64,000 bases of DNA from the NCBI GenBank assembly GCA_965247265.1, contig OZ252002.1, positions 1,674,001 through 1,738,000 of the forward strand. Direction: 5' to 3'. Source of the DNA: G965247265 sp965247265. Lineage in GTDB: Bacteria > Pseudomonadota > Gammaproteobacteria > UBA4575. Below are positions 45,428 to 54,437 of this stretch, in pieces (within the stretch, counting starts at the first letter, position 1; the number at the start of each line of letters is the position of its first letter). A program made the position numbers and the translations under genes. The notes below the pieces were generated by a model. The model searched no databases. It saw nothing but the letters and a program-made list of their open reading frames with translations, and had not been told where the DNA came from.

Positions 45428-46690
45428 ATGAACCGAGCCGAGCGAAGACGTCTTGAAAAAGAATATCGCAAAAAAAATATGCTGCCGCCATTTATGCATG
45501 AAGAGTATTTAGCCAATGCGATGCAGGAGCTTCAAAAAGGTAACCCCAATCAGGCTGACCAAATATTTAAACAATTACTAGCGTCAAATCCAAATGATCC
45601 AAGTGCACTTCATTTTGGTGGTATTGCAAAATATCAACTGGGTTTATATAAAAAGGCGCTCGATCTTCTGAACCGCGCAACACAAGTAGCGCCTGAATAT
45701 GCCGAAGTGTATAACAGTCAGGGAATTGTATTATTAGAACAGCGAGAGTATGAAAAGGCGTGCAAAAGCTTTGAACATGCAATTAGCTTAAAAAGTGATT
45801 ATTCAAATGCCTATGCAAATCTTGGTAATTCGTTAAAGAGGTTGGGTGAGTTATCAAAAGCGTGTACTTCCTATAATACGGCTATAAAATTAGATCCTAA
45901 TAATCGTGAAGCCGCGTACAACTTAGCCGCAACTCATTTGGCTAATAGCAATCCTACTGATGCACTCGAAGCAGCAGACTATTGCTTGACAATGGATCCA
46001 TATTGTCAAAATGCTAGTGCTTATAAAGCGATTGCGCTTTCTCAGTTGAAGCGTCATGAAGAATGGGCTGCACTATATAATTTCGGTGAGATGATTCATA
46101 AAACACATATTAATGTGCCTAATAGTTATGAATCATTAGAGAAGTTTAATGCAAAGCTTGAGCAAGATGTGCATGCACACCCAACGCTTACGTGGGAGCC
46201 GTTAGAGCGCGTTACAAGCGGAGGTGCAGTGACAAAAGGTATATTAGTAAAACCGTCAAAATCGATTACTGCATTTAAGCAAACGTTGTGTTCTGCTATT
46301 GACGACTATCGCGATAGTCTAACGCAAGATTCTAATCATCCTTTTTATGCTCGTATACCAAATAAGTATCGATTAACTTTAATTGCTTCTATATTGAAAG
46401 CAAACGGAAAACATCCTCCTCATATTCATGAATCATCTTGGCTGAGTGGTGTGTATTACGTGCGCATACCTGCAGTGGTAAATGAATCTTCTAAAGAGCA
46501 AGCAGGGTGGTTAGAATTTGGTAAGCCTGACTATGCTTTGCCTGACGGATTCACACCTGAAGTTACGGCTATAAAACCAGAGGAAGGGACAGTGCTTTTT
46601 TTTCCGTCCTATTTTTTTCATGGAACTATTCCATTTACTGGATCAGAGGAACGAATTGGCATTGCCTTTGATGTGTATCCACAAGAATGA
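45428..46690 (+). CDS. TPR protein with C-terminal putative 2OG-Fe(II) oxygenase domain
   Basis: 420 residues. About five tetratricopeptide repeats at ~25-210 (NPNDPSALHFGGIAKYQLG, YAEVYNSQGIVLLEQREYEKA, YSNAYANLGNSLKRLGELSKA, shown by partial motif) and a C-terminal domain at ~225-420 of the 2OG-FeII_Oxy_5 type: HIHESSWLSGVYYV with two His, an LFFPSYFFHGTIPF strand with His, and R-I-G-I-A-F-D. The iron ligands H-x-H/E and distal H are plausible but not certain. Starts with an Arg/Lys-rich tail. The downstream gene overlaps its stop codon. Confidence 0.8.
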   Translation: MNRAERRRLEKEYRKKNMLPPFMHEEYLANAMQELQKGNPNQADQIFKQLLASNPNDPSALHFGGIAKYQLGLYKKALDLLNRATQVAPEYAEVYNSQGIVLLEQREYEKACKSFEHAISLKSDYSNAYANLGNSLKRLGELSKACTSYNTAIKLDPNNREAAYNLAATHLANSNPTDALEAADYCLTMDPYCQNASAYKAIALSQLKRHEEWAALYNFGEMIHKTHINVPNSYESLEKFNAKLEQDVHAHPTLTWEPLERVTSGGAVTKGILVKPSKSITAFKQTLCSAIDDYRDSLTQDSNHPFYARIPNKYRLTLIASILKANGKHPPHIHESSWLSGVYYVRIPAVVNESSKEQAGWLEFGKPDYALPDGFTPEVTAIKPEEGTVLFFPSYFFHGTIPFTGSEERIGIAFDVYPQE

Positions 46691-46941
46691 AATCAGTAAT
46701 ATCAGCATTTGTTATTTCCATAATTCATTTTATGTCTGGATTATGGTTGTCTTCAAAATCGTTTAGCTCAGTTGTATCTGCTGTTTATGCACATAGAGAA
46801 TTAACATTTTCAGGACAAATTAATGATCTAGTTGCAGACATTTTATATTTCCCAATTGTAACAATTATTGTTAATACTACTTATGAAGGAACAAGTCTGT
46901 TTACAAAATATATCCCTTTCATATTAAATAGTGCGTTCTGA
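46687..46941 (+). CDS. Small membrane protein coupled to the TPR-oxygenase gene
   Basis: 84 residues whose ATG overlaps the TGA of the upstream gene (ATGA), a sign of translational coupling. Two hydrophobic segments: SAFVISIIHFMSGLWL at ~5-20 and DILYFPIVTIIVNTTYEG at ~50-67. No family is recognised. Because of the overlap it probably acts with, or is dosed to, the TPR-oxygenase. Confidence 0.6.
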   Translation: MKSVISAFVISIIHFMSGLWLSSKSFSSVVSAVYAHRELTFSGQINDLVADILYFPIVTIIVNTTYEGTSLFTKYIPFILNSAF

Positions 46942-47005
46942 GGTATTTTAATCGTTTATGGATACAAAATAATATTTCACAATAAAATAAATTACAGAGG
47001 CTCAC

Positions 47006-47533
47006 ATGAAAAACTTTCATAAAATTAATAATACTTATAAATTTTGTAATTTAATTATTTTGATAATAGTTTCTGTCGGGCTGGGGCAGCCAATTTGCGT
47101 GTGGGCAGATGATCTCGTGGTTGAGGAGAATATTGTATTAAATGCATCATCGAAAGCAGTCTGGGCGCTAATAGGTGGATTTAACGCATTGGATAGATGG
47201 CATCCAGATGTTATGAAAAGTACATTAATGGGTACAGGTAAAGATGCAGGTGATATTAGAGTATTAACATTGAATAATAATTTAACCATTGTAGAAAGGC
47301 TTGTATCCTATGATGAAACTGCCATGAAGTTACAATATCGAATTTTAGAATCTCCATTGCCCATTGCGAATTACCTGTCATCCATCAGTGTTAAAAACGT
47401 AGATGATAATAGGGCAGAAGTAACTTGGCAGTCGTCTTTTAATGCAGTAGATGTAGGCGAAGAAGAGGTTAAAGAAATTGTCAGTGGTATATATTTGACT
47501 GGGTTAAATTCTTTAAAGAAAATTTTTAAATAG
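47006..47533 (+). CDS. Secreted SRPBCC (polyketide cyclase/START-like) protein
   Basis: 175 residues. A signal peptide covers ~1-35 (hydrophobic FCNLIILIIVSVGLGQPICVWA, cleaved after VWA-D). The mature part follows the SRPBCC helix-grip pattern: VEENIVLNASSKAVWALIGGF near its start, a DRWHPDV helix, RVLTLNN strand, IVERLVSYDE and a long C-terminal helix (EIVSGIYLTGLNSLKKIF). Such domains bind hydrophobic ligands; ligand unknown. Followed 26 bases later by the SnoaL-like gene. Confidence 0.75.
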   Translation: MKNFHKINNTYKFCNLIILIIVSVGLGQPICVWADDLVVEENIVLNASSKAVWALIGGFNALDRWHPDVMKSTLMGTGKDAGDIRVLTLNNNLTIVERLVSYDETAMKLQYRILESPLPIANYLSSISVKNVDDNRAEVTWQSSFNAVDVGEEEVKEIVSGIYLTGLNSLKKIFK

Positions 47534-47559
47534 TTCCTCAATATTTAAGGAGGTACATC

Positions 47560-47928
47560 ATGAGTGCATCAGATCATCTTGGTAATTATGCGGAAGGTTG
47601 GATAAATGGTGATGTAAATTTAATTTTACAATCACTGGCGACTGACTACATATTGGATGATCCCAATTCTGGAAAAATCTCAAAGGATATGTTTTCTGAG
47701 TATCTTGAGAATATGAAAGAAACAGTAAAAGCAATTAATGGCGGTAATTTGCCTGAGCCATTTATGGAGCTCACTGAAGTTGTTACTTCAGAGGAGAGCG
47801 AAATGCTTACTGCCTGGTGTTCTTGGTCTATTCCAAATACACATATTAAAGGGGCAGGTCTAATTAAAGTTACAGCCGCAGGGGTGTATTCTGAGCAGCT
47901 TACTTATTACACAAAGCTTGGCGCTTGA
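47560..47928 (+). CDS. SnoaL-like (NTF2 superfamily) protein
   Basis: 122 residues with a strong ribosome site (AAGGAGG) before the ATG. Pattern of an NTF2-like cone fold: helix HLGNYAEGWINGDVNLILQSL, then ATDYILDDPNSG, then M-F-S-E-Y-L-E-N-M and four strands ending ITYYTKLGA-like LTYYTKLG. SnoaL-like proteins are small cyclases, isomerases or binding proteins; no catalytic residue is identified. Cytoplasmic. Confidence 0.7.
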   Translation: MSASDHLGNYAEGWINGDVNLILQSLATDYILDDPNSGKISKDMFSEYLENMKETVKAINGGNLPEPFMELTEVVTSEESEMLTAWCSWSIPNTHIKGAGLIKVTAAGVYSEQLTYYTKLGA

Positions 47929-47964
47929 CTGGTTAAGTTTTATATTTATTAATACAAAATTACC

Positions 47965-48423
47965 ATGCAAGTTTTTGAAGCGGGAGAAGAGGATATACCA
48001 GACCTTTGTGAATTATTAGGTTACTTATTTGAACAAGAAGAAGAGTTTAAACCTGATGTAAATCTACAAATAAGTGGATTGAAGAAAATACTTAAAAGCA
48101 GTAATAAGGGCACTATATTAATACTCAAAGACAATGGTAAAGCAATAGGTATGGTAAGTCTCTTATTTACAATTAGTACGGCATTAGGTGGTACTGTGGC
48201 GTTGTTAGAAGATATGGTTTTGGTGCCAGCGCAAAGGGGCAAAGGGCATGGTTCAAAATTGCTTCAATCTGCCATTGACTATGCAAACATGAAGGATTGT
48301 AAAAGAATTACATTATTGACAGACACTGATAATGTGCCGGCACAAAAGTTTTATACTCGACATGGTTTTGAGCACTCTTCTATGTTGCCGATGAGGTATC
48401 TTTTTAGCACTAAAATACATTAA
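47965..48423 (+). CDS. GNAT-family N-acetyltransferase
   Basis: 152 residues. The acetyl-CoA-binding motif A reads LEDMVLVPAQRGKGHGSKLL (R/Q-x-x-G-x-G/A pattern at ~92-99), followed by the CKRITLLTDTDNVPAQKFYTRHGFE segment with the usual N-x-x-A-x-x-F-Y. It transfers an acetyl group from CoA to an unknown amine. No link to neighbours other than shared orientation. Confidence 0.88.
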   Translation: MQVFEAGEEDIPDLCELLGYLFEQEEEFKPDVNLQISGLKKILKSSNKGTILILKDNGKAIGMVSLLFTISTALGGTVALLEDMVLVPAQRGKGHGSKLLQSAIDYANMKDCKRITLLTDTDNVPAQKFYTRHGFEHSSMLPMRYLFSTKIH

Positions 48424-48623
48424 TACCAATAAATTTATATTGGATATAAGCAGGAAACGATCTTATAAAGAAGTGAAGTTTCTTATTTAATTGCTTGGGA
48501 ATTTCACAGCTAATAGTGCTCCGATAATCGCCATTTTTACACCGTTCATCTCAACTAAGCACGTTGATATATGCGTAATTTGTTATTTATATAGTATCCG
48601 TGGAGTAGGAGAGGTAAAGGGTC

Positions 48624-49217
48624 ATGAATATAATCGACTCTTTGTTATCAGTTGCATACTTGAAATTTGGCATTGTCCTAATAGCATGTTTGTTGTTAGC
48701 TCTTTACGTAATTAAAATAGTTCGCAAGGTGCAAATTAATTTACAAAAAGCTAAACAGTGCAAAGTAGAGCTAAATCGAATTCGAGAATTACGCAATTTG
48801 TACAAGCGTGATATATCATCTTTTATTAAATCATATAGAAGCGATATTTCGACTAAACTAGAGGATGATAATACAGAGAATGGATTATTTGTATTTTGGG
48901 CTGGGGCTGAGAATATTTATAAAAAATTTGAAAGTGACACTTCCCAGTTAAATAAATTACCAAGTATAGAAGAGCGAGTTGCCATTCGTAGTTTTTATAC
49001 AGAAGCAAAATCACTAGTAGATGGTATTCTCTATAACAACCACTTATTGAAAAAATATCAGTACCTGCACTGCAAGGTAAAAACAACAATTGCAACGACT
49101 GCGGAAATAAATGAAGTAGATAGTGTGATTCAGCAGTTGTCTCTATTGGGCACACAATTACGACAGCAACATCATGAATTACTGGCGAGCCTTAGAGCAG
49201 CAAGAATATACTTCTGA
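48624..49217 (+). CDS. Membrane-anchored coiled-coil hypothetical protein
   Basis: 197 residues. One N-terminal helix (~12-31, LKFGIVLIACLLLALYVIKI) is followed by an almost entirely helical, charged domain with coiled-coil-like stretches (KVQINLQKAKQCKVELNRI, INEVDSVIQQLSLLGTQL). A good ribosome site GGAGTAGGAGAGG precedes the ATG. No known family. It is convergent with bepA, whose stop is 25 bases away. The preceding 200 bases (48424-48623) hold only a weak CCAATA/TATTGG inverted repeat. Confidence 0.6.
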   Translation: MNIIDSLLSVAYLKFGIVLIACLLLALYVIKIVRKVQINLQKAKQCKVELNRIRELRNLYKRDISSFIKSYRSDISTKLEDDNTENGLFVFWAGAENIYKKFESDTSQLNKLPSIEERVAIRSFYTEAKSLVDGILYNNHLLKKYQYLHCKVKTTIATTAEINEVDSVIQQLSLLGTQLRQQHHELLASLRAARIYF

Positions 49218-49242
49218 AGCTAATTGTGTGCAAAGGATTAAG

Positions 49243-50724
49243 CTATTTAAATTCTTCTCGCTTTCGACGAAACTCTTTAAACTGTTTCTTTTTTGCTTCA
49301 ATGCGAGCTGTGCTATTCGCATCTATACCAGGCGAGCGTAATGCAAGCTGAATTTGCTCCATTGCTGCACCGTATTGACCATGTAAAGCATAGTAATCAC
49401 TAAGCGATTCGTGACTAAGCCATGGCATATTAGCTTTGTTTGCGGCTTTAGCCTTTAATTTATAAATTGCAGGATTGTTTTGACCTGTGTTTTGTAATTG
49501 ATTCAATTTTTGTAATGCGAGATGTGCTTGGTTTTTGTCAATTAAACTATTTGCATGGTAATAATTCACAGATAAGTTTCTTGGATATATTTGGCTCAAA
49601 TTACTAAGTAGCATCTCGGCTTCATCAATTTGGCCATCAGCAATGTAAACTTGGGAAAATGCAAGTTTAATGGTCAGTTCATTATCAACATTTATATCAA
49701 TCTTCTTTAATTCTTTTAATGCTTGTTTATTATTACCCTCTCGATTCAATACACCCGCATAAGTGTACCGATCAGTATCGCTCAATTTATTTTCAGACTT
49801 ATTTTGTTTTCTAAAATATTCACTCAATTTATTTGAGTTAGCTGAAATTGCTATTGCTCTAGCTCGAGCGTAATCAAAGTGAATAGTATTAGAAGTAAAT
49901 TGACCTTTATACTGATTTGCACGATCTTGTGATTCAGCAACTCGATTTTGTGTGAGTGGGTGAGAGCTTAAAAATTCAGGCATTTGACCGCGATTCAGTT
50001 GTGTCGCTTTATTCATGCGCTCAAAAAAGACAGGCATACCCTGAGGGTCTATATTTGCACTCACTAGTAAACGCATACCGACTCGATCAGCCTCTTTCTC
50101 AAAACTTCGTGAATACGCAAGTTGCCTCTCTTGTATTGCAGATTGAGAAGTTATAAAAGCTGCTGCTCCAGCATCACCGCCACCGTAAGCAGCGGCAAGT
50201 ATGGTGCCTAATAATGATAATGCAGATGCAACACTCATTGATTTTGCATTCGCAAAGTTTCGAGCGATATGCCTTTGTGTGACGTGTGCAATCTCATGGG
50301 CAATAACACTTGCGACTTCGCTTTCTTTTTCTGCAAGTACTAATAGACCGGTATTGATTACAATAATTCCACCCGGTAATGCGAAAGCATTAATTGCATC
50401 GTCATAAACCAAAAGAAACGTAAAAGGAAAATTAGAATTCAGTCCTCCAGAAATAATTCGAGTGCCTAAAGAGTAAATATACTGACTAAGCTCTGGATCA
50501 TTAATAACGGGCAACTGCCTACGAACCTCTGCTACTAAAATTTTACCGAGCTCAATTTCTTTACCTTCACTGAATTCTGCACCAGCCGGACTACCAATGT
50601 CTGGTAAATTACTATCAGCAATTGAAATCTGTGACGTTGTAATAATTGCTATACAAAATAATGCAGGAATAAATTGTGGGTGACGCACTTTAAATACAGT
50701 AGTGCTAAATGAGAAAATAGGCAT
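49243..50724 (-). CDS. bepA: M48-family metalloprotease with TPR domain (BepA/YfgC-like)
   Basis: About 493 residues from ATG 50724; an upstream in-frame ATG at 50784 would give an overly long signal sequence. Signal peptide ~17-36 (FIPALFCIAIITTSQISIA). The zinc motif HEIAH (VIAHEIAHVTQRHIA) is followed by the Met/Glu region SFEKEADRVGMRLL with the third zinc ligand Glu, and LSSHPLTQNR. The C-terminal half is TPR-like. BepA is a periplasmic protease and chaperone for outer-membrane protein assembly (LptD). Length fits (E. coli BepA 487). Confidence 0.85.
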   Translation of the reverse strand: MPIFSFSTTVFKVRHPQFIPALFCIAIITTSQISIADSNLPDIGSPAGAEFSEGKEIELGKILVAEVRRQLPVINDPELSQYIYSLGTRIISGGLNSNFPFTFLLVYDDAINAFALPGGIIVINTGLLVLAEKESEVASVIAHEIAHVTQRHIARNFANAKSMSVASALSLLGTILAAAYGGGDAGAAAFITSQSAIQERQLAYSRSFEKEADRVGMRLLVSANIDPQGMPVFFERMNKATQLNRGQMPEFLSSHPLTQNRVAESQDRANQYKGQFTSNTIHFDYARARAIAISANSNKLSEYFRKQNKSENKLSDTDRYTYAGVLNREGNNKQALKELKKIDINVDNELTIKLAFSQVYIADGQIDEAEMLLSNLSQIYPRNLSVNYYHANSLIDKNQAHLALQKLNQLQNTGQNNPAIYKLKAKAANKANMPWLSHESLSDYYALHGQYGAAMEQIQLALRSPGIDANSTARIEAKKKQFKEFRRKREEFK

Positions 50725-50964
50725 AGCTTTTATGACAGGCAGTTGTATGAATCGTTTCTTGCATTGTAGCTTGTAAATGCACATGTTTTAGATCTGATGA
50801 CAATACATGTCTGTACTCGCAGTGCGTGATATAAAAATAATAAATTTGGACATAGATAGATTCATATTATATATTAATATATAATGATATTATTATATTA
50901 ATAATGTTTTTGGGTTTTCTTAACTATGAGCTACTATGTTGAAGTAATAAAAAAGGAGCTTTTA

Positions 50965-51195
50965 ATGGCTGAATTTGATCAAGAACTAGATGCATGTGGA
51001 CTGAATTGTCCGCTTCCAATACTGAGAGCAAAAAAATCTTTATCTGGAATGGATTCGGGTAAAGTTTTGCGCATAATTGCAACTGACCCTGGTTCTGTTA
51101 AAGATTTTGAAGCTTTTTCTAAACAAACTGGAAATGATTTATTAGATTCAAATGAAAATGATGGAAAATTTTATTTCCTAATTAAGAAGAAATAA
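50965..51195 (+). CDS. TusA/SirA-family sulfurtransferase
   Basis: 76 residues from ATG 50965, which follows AAGGAG at the right distance; the longer frame from 50926 lacks a ribosome site. The CPxP motif reads D-A-C-G-L-N-C-P-L-P-I-L-R-A-K-K-S, with both cysteines present, and the C-terminal F-Y-F-L-I-K-K strand is typical. TusA-family proteins pass persulfide sulfur (tRNA thiolation, sulfur oxidation, molybdenum cofactor). It stands alone, divergent from bepA across a very AT-rich promoter region, so the exact route is not known. Confidence 0.85.
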   Translation: MAEFDQELDACGLNCPLPILRAKKSLSGMDSGKVLRIIATDPGSVKDFEAFSKQTGNDLLDSNENDGKFYFLIKKK

Positions 51196-51279
51196 TAATT
51201 ACAATTGAATAGTTAGGTGACTTCGGTTACAGCTGAAACCAAACTATTAAAGATTAGTTATCTTGTAATTCTAGTGTTC

Positions 51280-51296
51280 GTGTCAATTTGACACGC
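51280..51296. promoter_or_regulatory. Perfect palindrome overlapping a -35-like TTGACA upstream of ilvN
   Basis: CGTGTCAA and TTGACACG face each other around a central T, 57 bases before the ilvN start. The right arm contains TTGACA (51289-51294), a consensus -35 box, with an AT-rich stretch (ATTACTATT) about 17 bases downstream as a weak -10. An operator overlapping a promoter fits the layout; the regulator is unknown. Confidence 0.4.
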
Positions 51297-51353
51297 ATAG
51301 ATGGCAGCCAATTACTATTCTAGTTTTAATACATAGACTACTTGATATCGTTA

Positions 51354-51854
51354 ATGCGGCACATTATTTCCATATTATTAGAGAATGAGGCAGGTGCATT
51401 ATCTAGAGTGTCGGGACTGTTTTCTGCGCGTGGTTATAATATTGAGTCACTAACAGTTGCACCTACAGATGATTCTACAGTATCAAGAATTACAGTTGTT
51501 ACGGCTGGAAGTGATAAAGTTATACAACAAATTACCAATCAGCTAAATAAACTCGTTGATGTGGTAAAAGTAATTGATCTTACTGCTGATGAACATGTAG
51601 AAAGAGAAATTCTTTTGTTGAAGTTGCACAATACAAAAGAGTCTCAATCAATTTTAAAAATTTTAGAGAATGAATATTCGGGGAAAGTAGTAGACGCATC
51701 TAATGGCACGGTTATTATTGAAATTACAGGTGTGGGTGAAAAGCTAGATCAAGCAATTCAAGCAGTGCCATCAAATTTTATTTATGAACTTGTGCGTTCA
51801 GGTGCATTAGGTATAGCAACAGGCACTACGAAATTAAAATTAGAATCAATGTAA
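51354..51854 (+). CDS. ilvN: Acetolactate synthase regulatory (small) subunit
   Basis: 166 residues from ATG 51354, which gives the conserved MRHIISILLENEAGALSRV start; the frame extends to a TTG at 51342 that is less likely. ACT domain with GLFSARGYNIESLTVAPT and STVSRIT, then the C-terminal IlvH/N domain (LVRSGALGIATG). It binds valine and controls the large subunit in branched-chain amino acid synthesis. The large-subunit gene, which usually stands directly upstream, is not here; the gene starts its own unit followed by ilvC. Confidence 0.95.
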   Translation: MRHIISILLENEAGALSRVSGLFSARGYNIESLTVAPTDDSTVSRITVVTAGSDKVIQQITNQLNKLVDVVKVIDLTADEHVEREILLLKLHNTKESQSILKILENEYSGKVVDASNGTVIIEITGVGEKLDQAIQAVPSNFIYELVRSGALGIATGTTKLKLESM

Positions 51855-51883
51855 AATTAGCGTAATGAATTTGGAGAATACGC

Positions 51884-52900
51884 ATGAATATTTATTATGA
51901 TAAAGACGCAGATCTTTCAATTATAAAAGGCAAGCAAGTTGCTGTTATTGGTTATGGTTCGCAAGGACATGCACATGCAAATAATTTGCAAGATTCAGGT
52001 GTAAATGTATCAGTAGGGCTACGAAAAGGCTCATCTTCATTTGAAAAAGTAAAGAATGCTGGCATTGAAGCACATTCAATAGAGGCTGCAGTGAAACAAG
52101 CAGATGTTGTAATGGTGCTTGCGCCCGATGAATTTCAAAGTCAGTTATATAAGGAAGACATCGAACCTAATATTAAGCAAGGTGCAACATTGGCATTTGC
52201 TCACGGTTTTAATATTCATTTTAAAGGTATCATTCCACGTGAGGACCTCGATGTCATTATGATAGCACCAAAGGGACCGGGGCATTTAGTACGATCTACA
52301 TACACGCAAGGCGGCGGAGTGCCAACACTGATTGCAATTTTTCAAGATGCATCAGGTAATGCAAAGCAAACAGCATTATCCTATGCCTCAGCAAATGGTG
52401 GGGGGCGAGCAGGGATCATTGAAACAACATTTAAAGAAGAGACTGAAACGGACTTATTTGGCGAACAGGCTGTATTATGCGGTGGTGCTACAGCACTAGT
52501 ACAAGCAGGTTTTGAAACATTAGTTGAAGCAGGTTATGCGCCTGAGATGGCCTATTTTGAGTGTTTGCATGAGTTAAAATTAATTGTTGATTTAATGTAT
52601 GAAGGCGGCATTGCAAACATGCGCTATTCCATTTCTAATACAGCGGAATATGGCGACTTAACGCGTGGGCCGCGTATTATCAACGATGATACTAAAGCTG
52701 AGATGAAGCGTATTCTTGCAGATATCCAGGCTGGAACATTTGCAAAAGAATTTATTGAAGAAAGCCAATCAGGTGCGAAAACGATGCAAGAGTTACGTAA
52801 ACGGGGCAAGGAGCATCAGATTGAAAAAGTTGGTGCTAAATTACGCGAAATGATGCCGTGGATAAAATCTAATAAGTTAGTAGATCAAACTAAGAATTAA
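51884..52900 (+). CDS. ilvC: Ketol-acid reductoisomerase
   Basis: 338 residues, class I length. NADPH-binding GYGSQGHAHANNL at ~23-35 and phosphate-binding LRKGSSSF; catalytic-domain motifs APKGPGHLVR, TETDLFGEQAVLCGG (metal-binding Asp and Glu) and FECLHELKLIVDLMYEGG. It isomerises and reduces acetolactate to dihydroxyisovalerate (valine, leucine, isoleucine route). 29 bases after ilvN, so cotranscribed. A GGAG site precedes the ATG. Confidence 0.98.
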   Translation: MNIYYDKDADLSIIKGKQVAVIGYGSQGHAHANNLQDSGVNVSVGLRKGSSSFEKVKNAGIEAHSIEAAVKQADVVMVLAPDEFQSQLYKEDIEPNIKQGATLAFAHGFNIHFKGIIPREDLDVIMIAPKGPGHLVRSTYTQGGGVPTLIAIFQDASGNAKQTALSYASANGGGRAGIIETTFKEETETDLFGEQAVLCGGATALVQAGFETLVEAGYAPEMAYFECLHELKLIVDLMYEGGIANMRYSISNTAEYGDLTRGPRIINDDTKAEMKRILADIQAGTFAKEFIEESQSGAKTMQELRKRGKEHQIEKVGAKLREMMPWIKSNKLVDQTKN

Positions 52901-52943
52901 TTTAGACAATTTTCATGACATTGTCATGTCGTGAGTCTTTAAA

Positions 52944-53561
52944 ATGATTCCAATAGCTAGAGAAGTACAAGTGCTATTACTAGTAATTGGTGTTATCGTT
53001 TTTATTATCCATTTCAATTTTGGTATTGTAATTGCGTGGCCACTTTGGCTACTTTTATTCGTTCTGTTATTTCTTTTTCGTGATTTTAAGCGCCATGTTC
53101 CCGCGATTCCTTTAGCGGTGGTAAGTCCAATCGATGGTAAAATTTTAAGAGTTGATGAAACATATGACCCATATCTAAAGCGTGTTGCGCAGGGTATACA
53201 TATCCGACAATCAATTTTTGGCGAATTTAATGTCCACAGCCCAATTGAAGGTAAAGTCCAAGATATTTGGGTGGCTTCTCAGACCAATCCTGAAGATTCG
53301 CACTTGGCTATCTGGGTTCAAACAGATGAGGCCGATGATACCGTGTTGGCCGCAAATTTAAGCTCAATATTGCAACATGCCAGCTGCAACAAGAGTGCTG
53401 GCGAGAAGCTAGGACAAGGGCAGCGTTGTGGTTTTATGGCATTTTCATGCGAAGTTATGCTTTATTTGCCAGCATCTGCTCGTATTGACATAAAGATGGG
53501 ACAATTGGTTCGCGCTGGAAGCGATAAATTGGCAGAATTCGTACATGAATCATCGAGCTGA
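52944..53561 (+). CDS. Phosphatidylserine decarboxylase-family protein with altered processing site
   Basis: 205 residues, the short archaeal/alpha-type Psd fold. Two N-terminal membrane helices (~8-50), then the Psd core: VSPIDGKILRVDE, RQSIFGEFNVHSPIEGKV, and a C-terminal strand-loop R-C-G-F-M-A-F-S-C-E-V. In working enzymes this last site reads R-x-G-x-x-x-F-G-S-x-V, where the chain is cut between Gly and Ser to make the pyruvoyl cofactor. Here the aligned pair is Ser-Cys, not Gly-Ser. The gene sits between ilvC and pssA, as true psd genes of this type do. Whether it still decarboxylates phosphatidylserine is open. Confidence 0.7.
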   Translation: MIPIAREVQVLLLVIGVIVFIIHFNFGIVIAWPLWLLLFVLLFLFRDFKRHVPAIPLAVVSPIDGKILRVDETYDPYLKRVAQGIHIRQSIFGEFNVHSPIEGKVQDIWVASQTNPEDSHLAIWVQTDEADDTVLAANLSSILQHASCNKSAGEKLGQGQRCGFMAFSCEVMLYLPASARIDIKMGQLVRAGSDKLAEFVHESSS

Positions 53562-53569
53562 GAGCAACC

Positions 53570-54355
53570 ATGCAACAATCTGAAGGGAAAAAACCTAAAG
53601 GTATTTATTTGCTACCCAACTTGCTCACGACAGGAGCGTTGTTTGCAGGGTTTTATGCCATAGTTGCTGCAACAGAGGATCAATTTGAGCAAGCAGCCAT
53701 TGCAATTGTTGTTGCGATGCTTTTGGATGGATTTGATGGGCGTGTCGCGCGTATGACTCAAACAACTAGCGAGTTTGGTTCACATTATGACAGTATTTCC
53801 GATATGGTTTCCTTCGGTGTTGCACCATCATTAGTGATGTACGAATGGGCCTTGATTCACTTTAAAGATTTTCCTTGGCTGTGGTCTAAATTGGGTTGGT
53901 TGGCTGCATTTTTTTACACGGCTGCCGCCGCATTACGTCTGGCTCGTTTCAATACGCGTGTCACAATTATTAACAAACGGTACTTTCAAGGTTTGCCAAG
54001 CCCGGCTGCCGCCGCTGCACTTGTTGGATTTATTTGGGTTTGTCACGATATGCAATTATCTCGAGAAGATTTTGCCATACCTGCATTAGTTATGACGGTT
54101 TTACTCGGTACATTTATGGTAAGTAACTTTAGCTATTATAGTTTTAAAGATATCAACCCCAGAGACCGTATTCCTTTTATTGCCATGCTGGCTGTTGTGG
54201 TCGGATTTATCTTGGCTTCAATAGACACTCCAAAACTATTTTTTGCGTTATCCGCGGTTTATGCCTTGTCTGGGCCGGTCACCTATTTAATTCGTTTGCG
54301 TCGGAAAAGGCCATCTAGGACATCTTTTAACAAGAAAAATCAAAAAATTGAGTAG
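53570..54355 (+). CDS. pssA: CDP-diacylglycerol-serine O-phosphatidyltransferase
   Basis: 261 residues. The CDP-alcohol phosphotransferase motif D-G-x2-A-R-x8-G-x3-D-x3-D is present (DGFDGRVARMT, then SEFGSHYDSISD at ~60-85). About seven to eight membrane helices; a basic C-terminal tail (RLRRKRPSRTSFNKK). It makes phosphatidylserine from CDP-diacylglycerol and serine in the inner membrane. Eight bases after the Psd-like gene, consistent with a phospholipid pair. Ends in TAG. Confidence 0.95.
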   Translation: MQQSEGKKPKGIYLLPNLLTTGALFAGFYAIVAATEDQFEQAAIAIVVAMLLDGFDGRVARMTQTTSEFGSHYDSISDMVSFGVAPSLVMYEWALIHFKDFPWLWSKLGWLAAFFYTAAAALRLARFNTRVTIINKRYFQGLPSPAAAAALVGFIWVCHDMQLSREDFAIPALVMTVLLGTFMVSNFSYYSFKDINPRDRIPFIAMLAVVVGFILASIDTPKLFFALSAVYALSGPVTYLIRLRRKRPSRTSFNKKNQKIE

Positions 54356-54437
54356 TTAGCACATCAAAAAACAGGAGATTAGACCGATTATCTAATACAT
54401 ATGGAAAATGTATTCTTTGCAAGCTATATTTACCCAC

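Noticed and set aside
48491..48715. 74-codon frame overlapping the coiled-coil protein gene
   Set aside because: The gene at 48624 has a strong ribosome site and a coherent helix pattern; this frame has neither.
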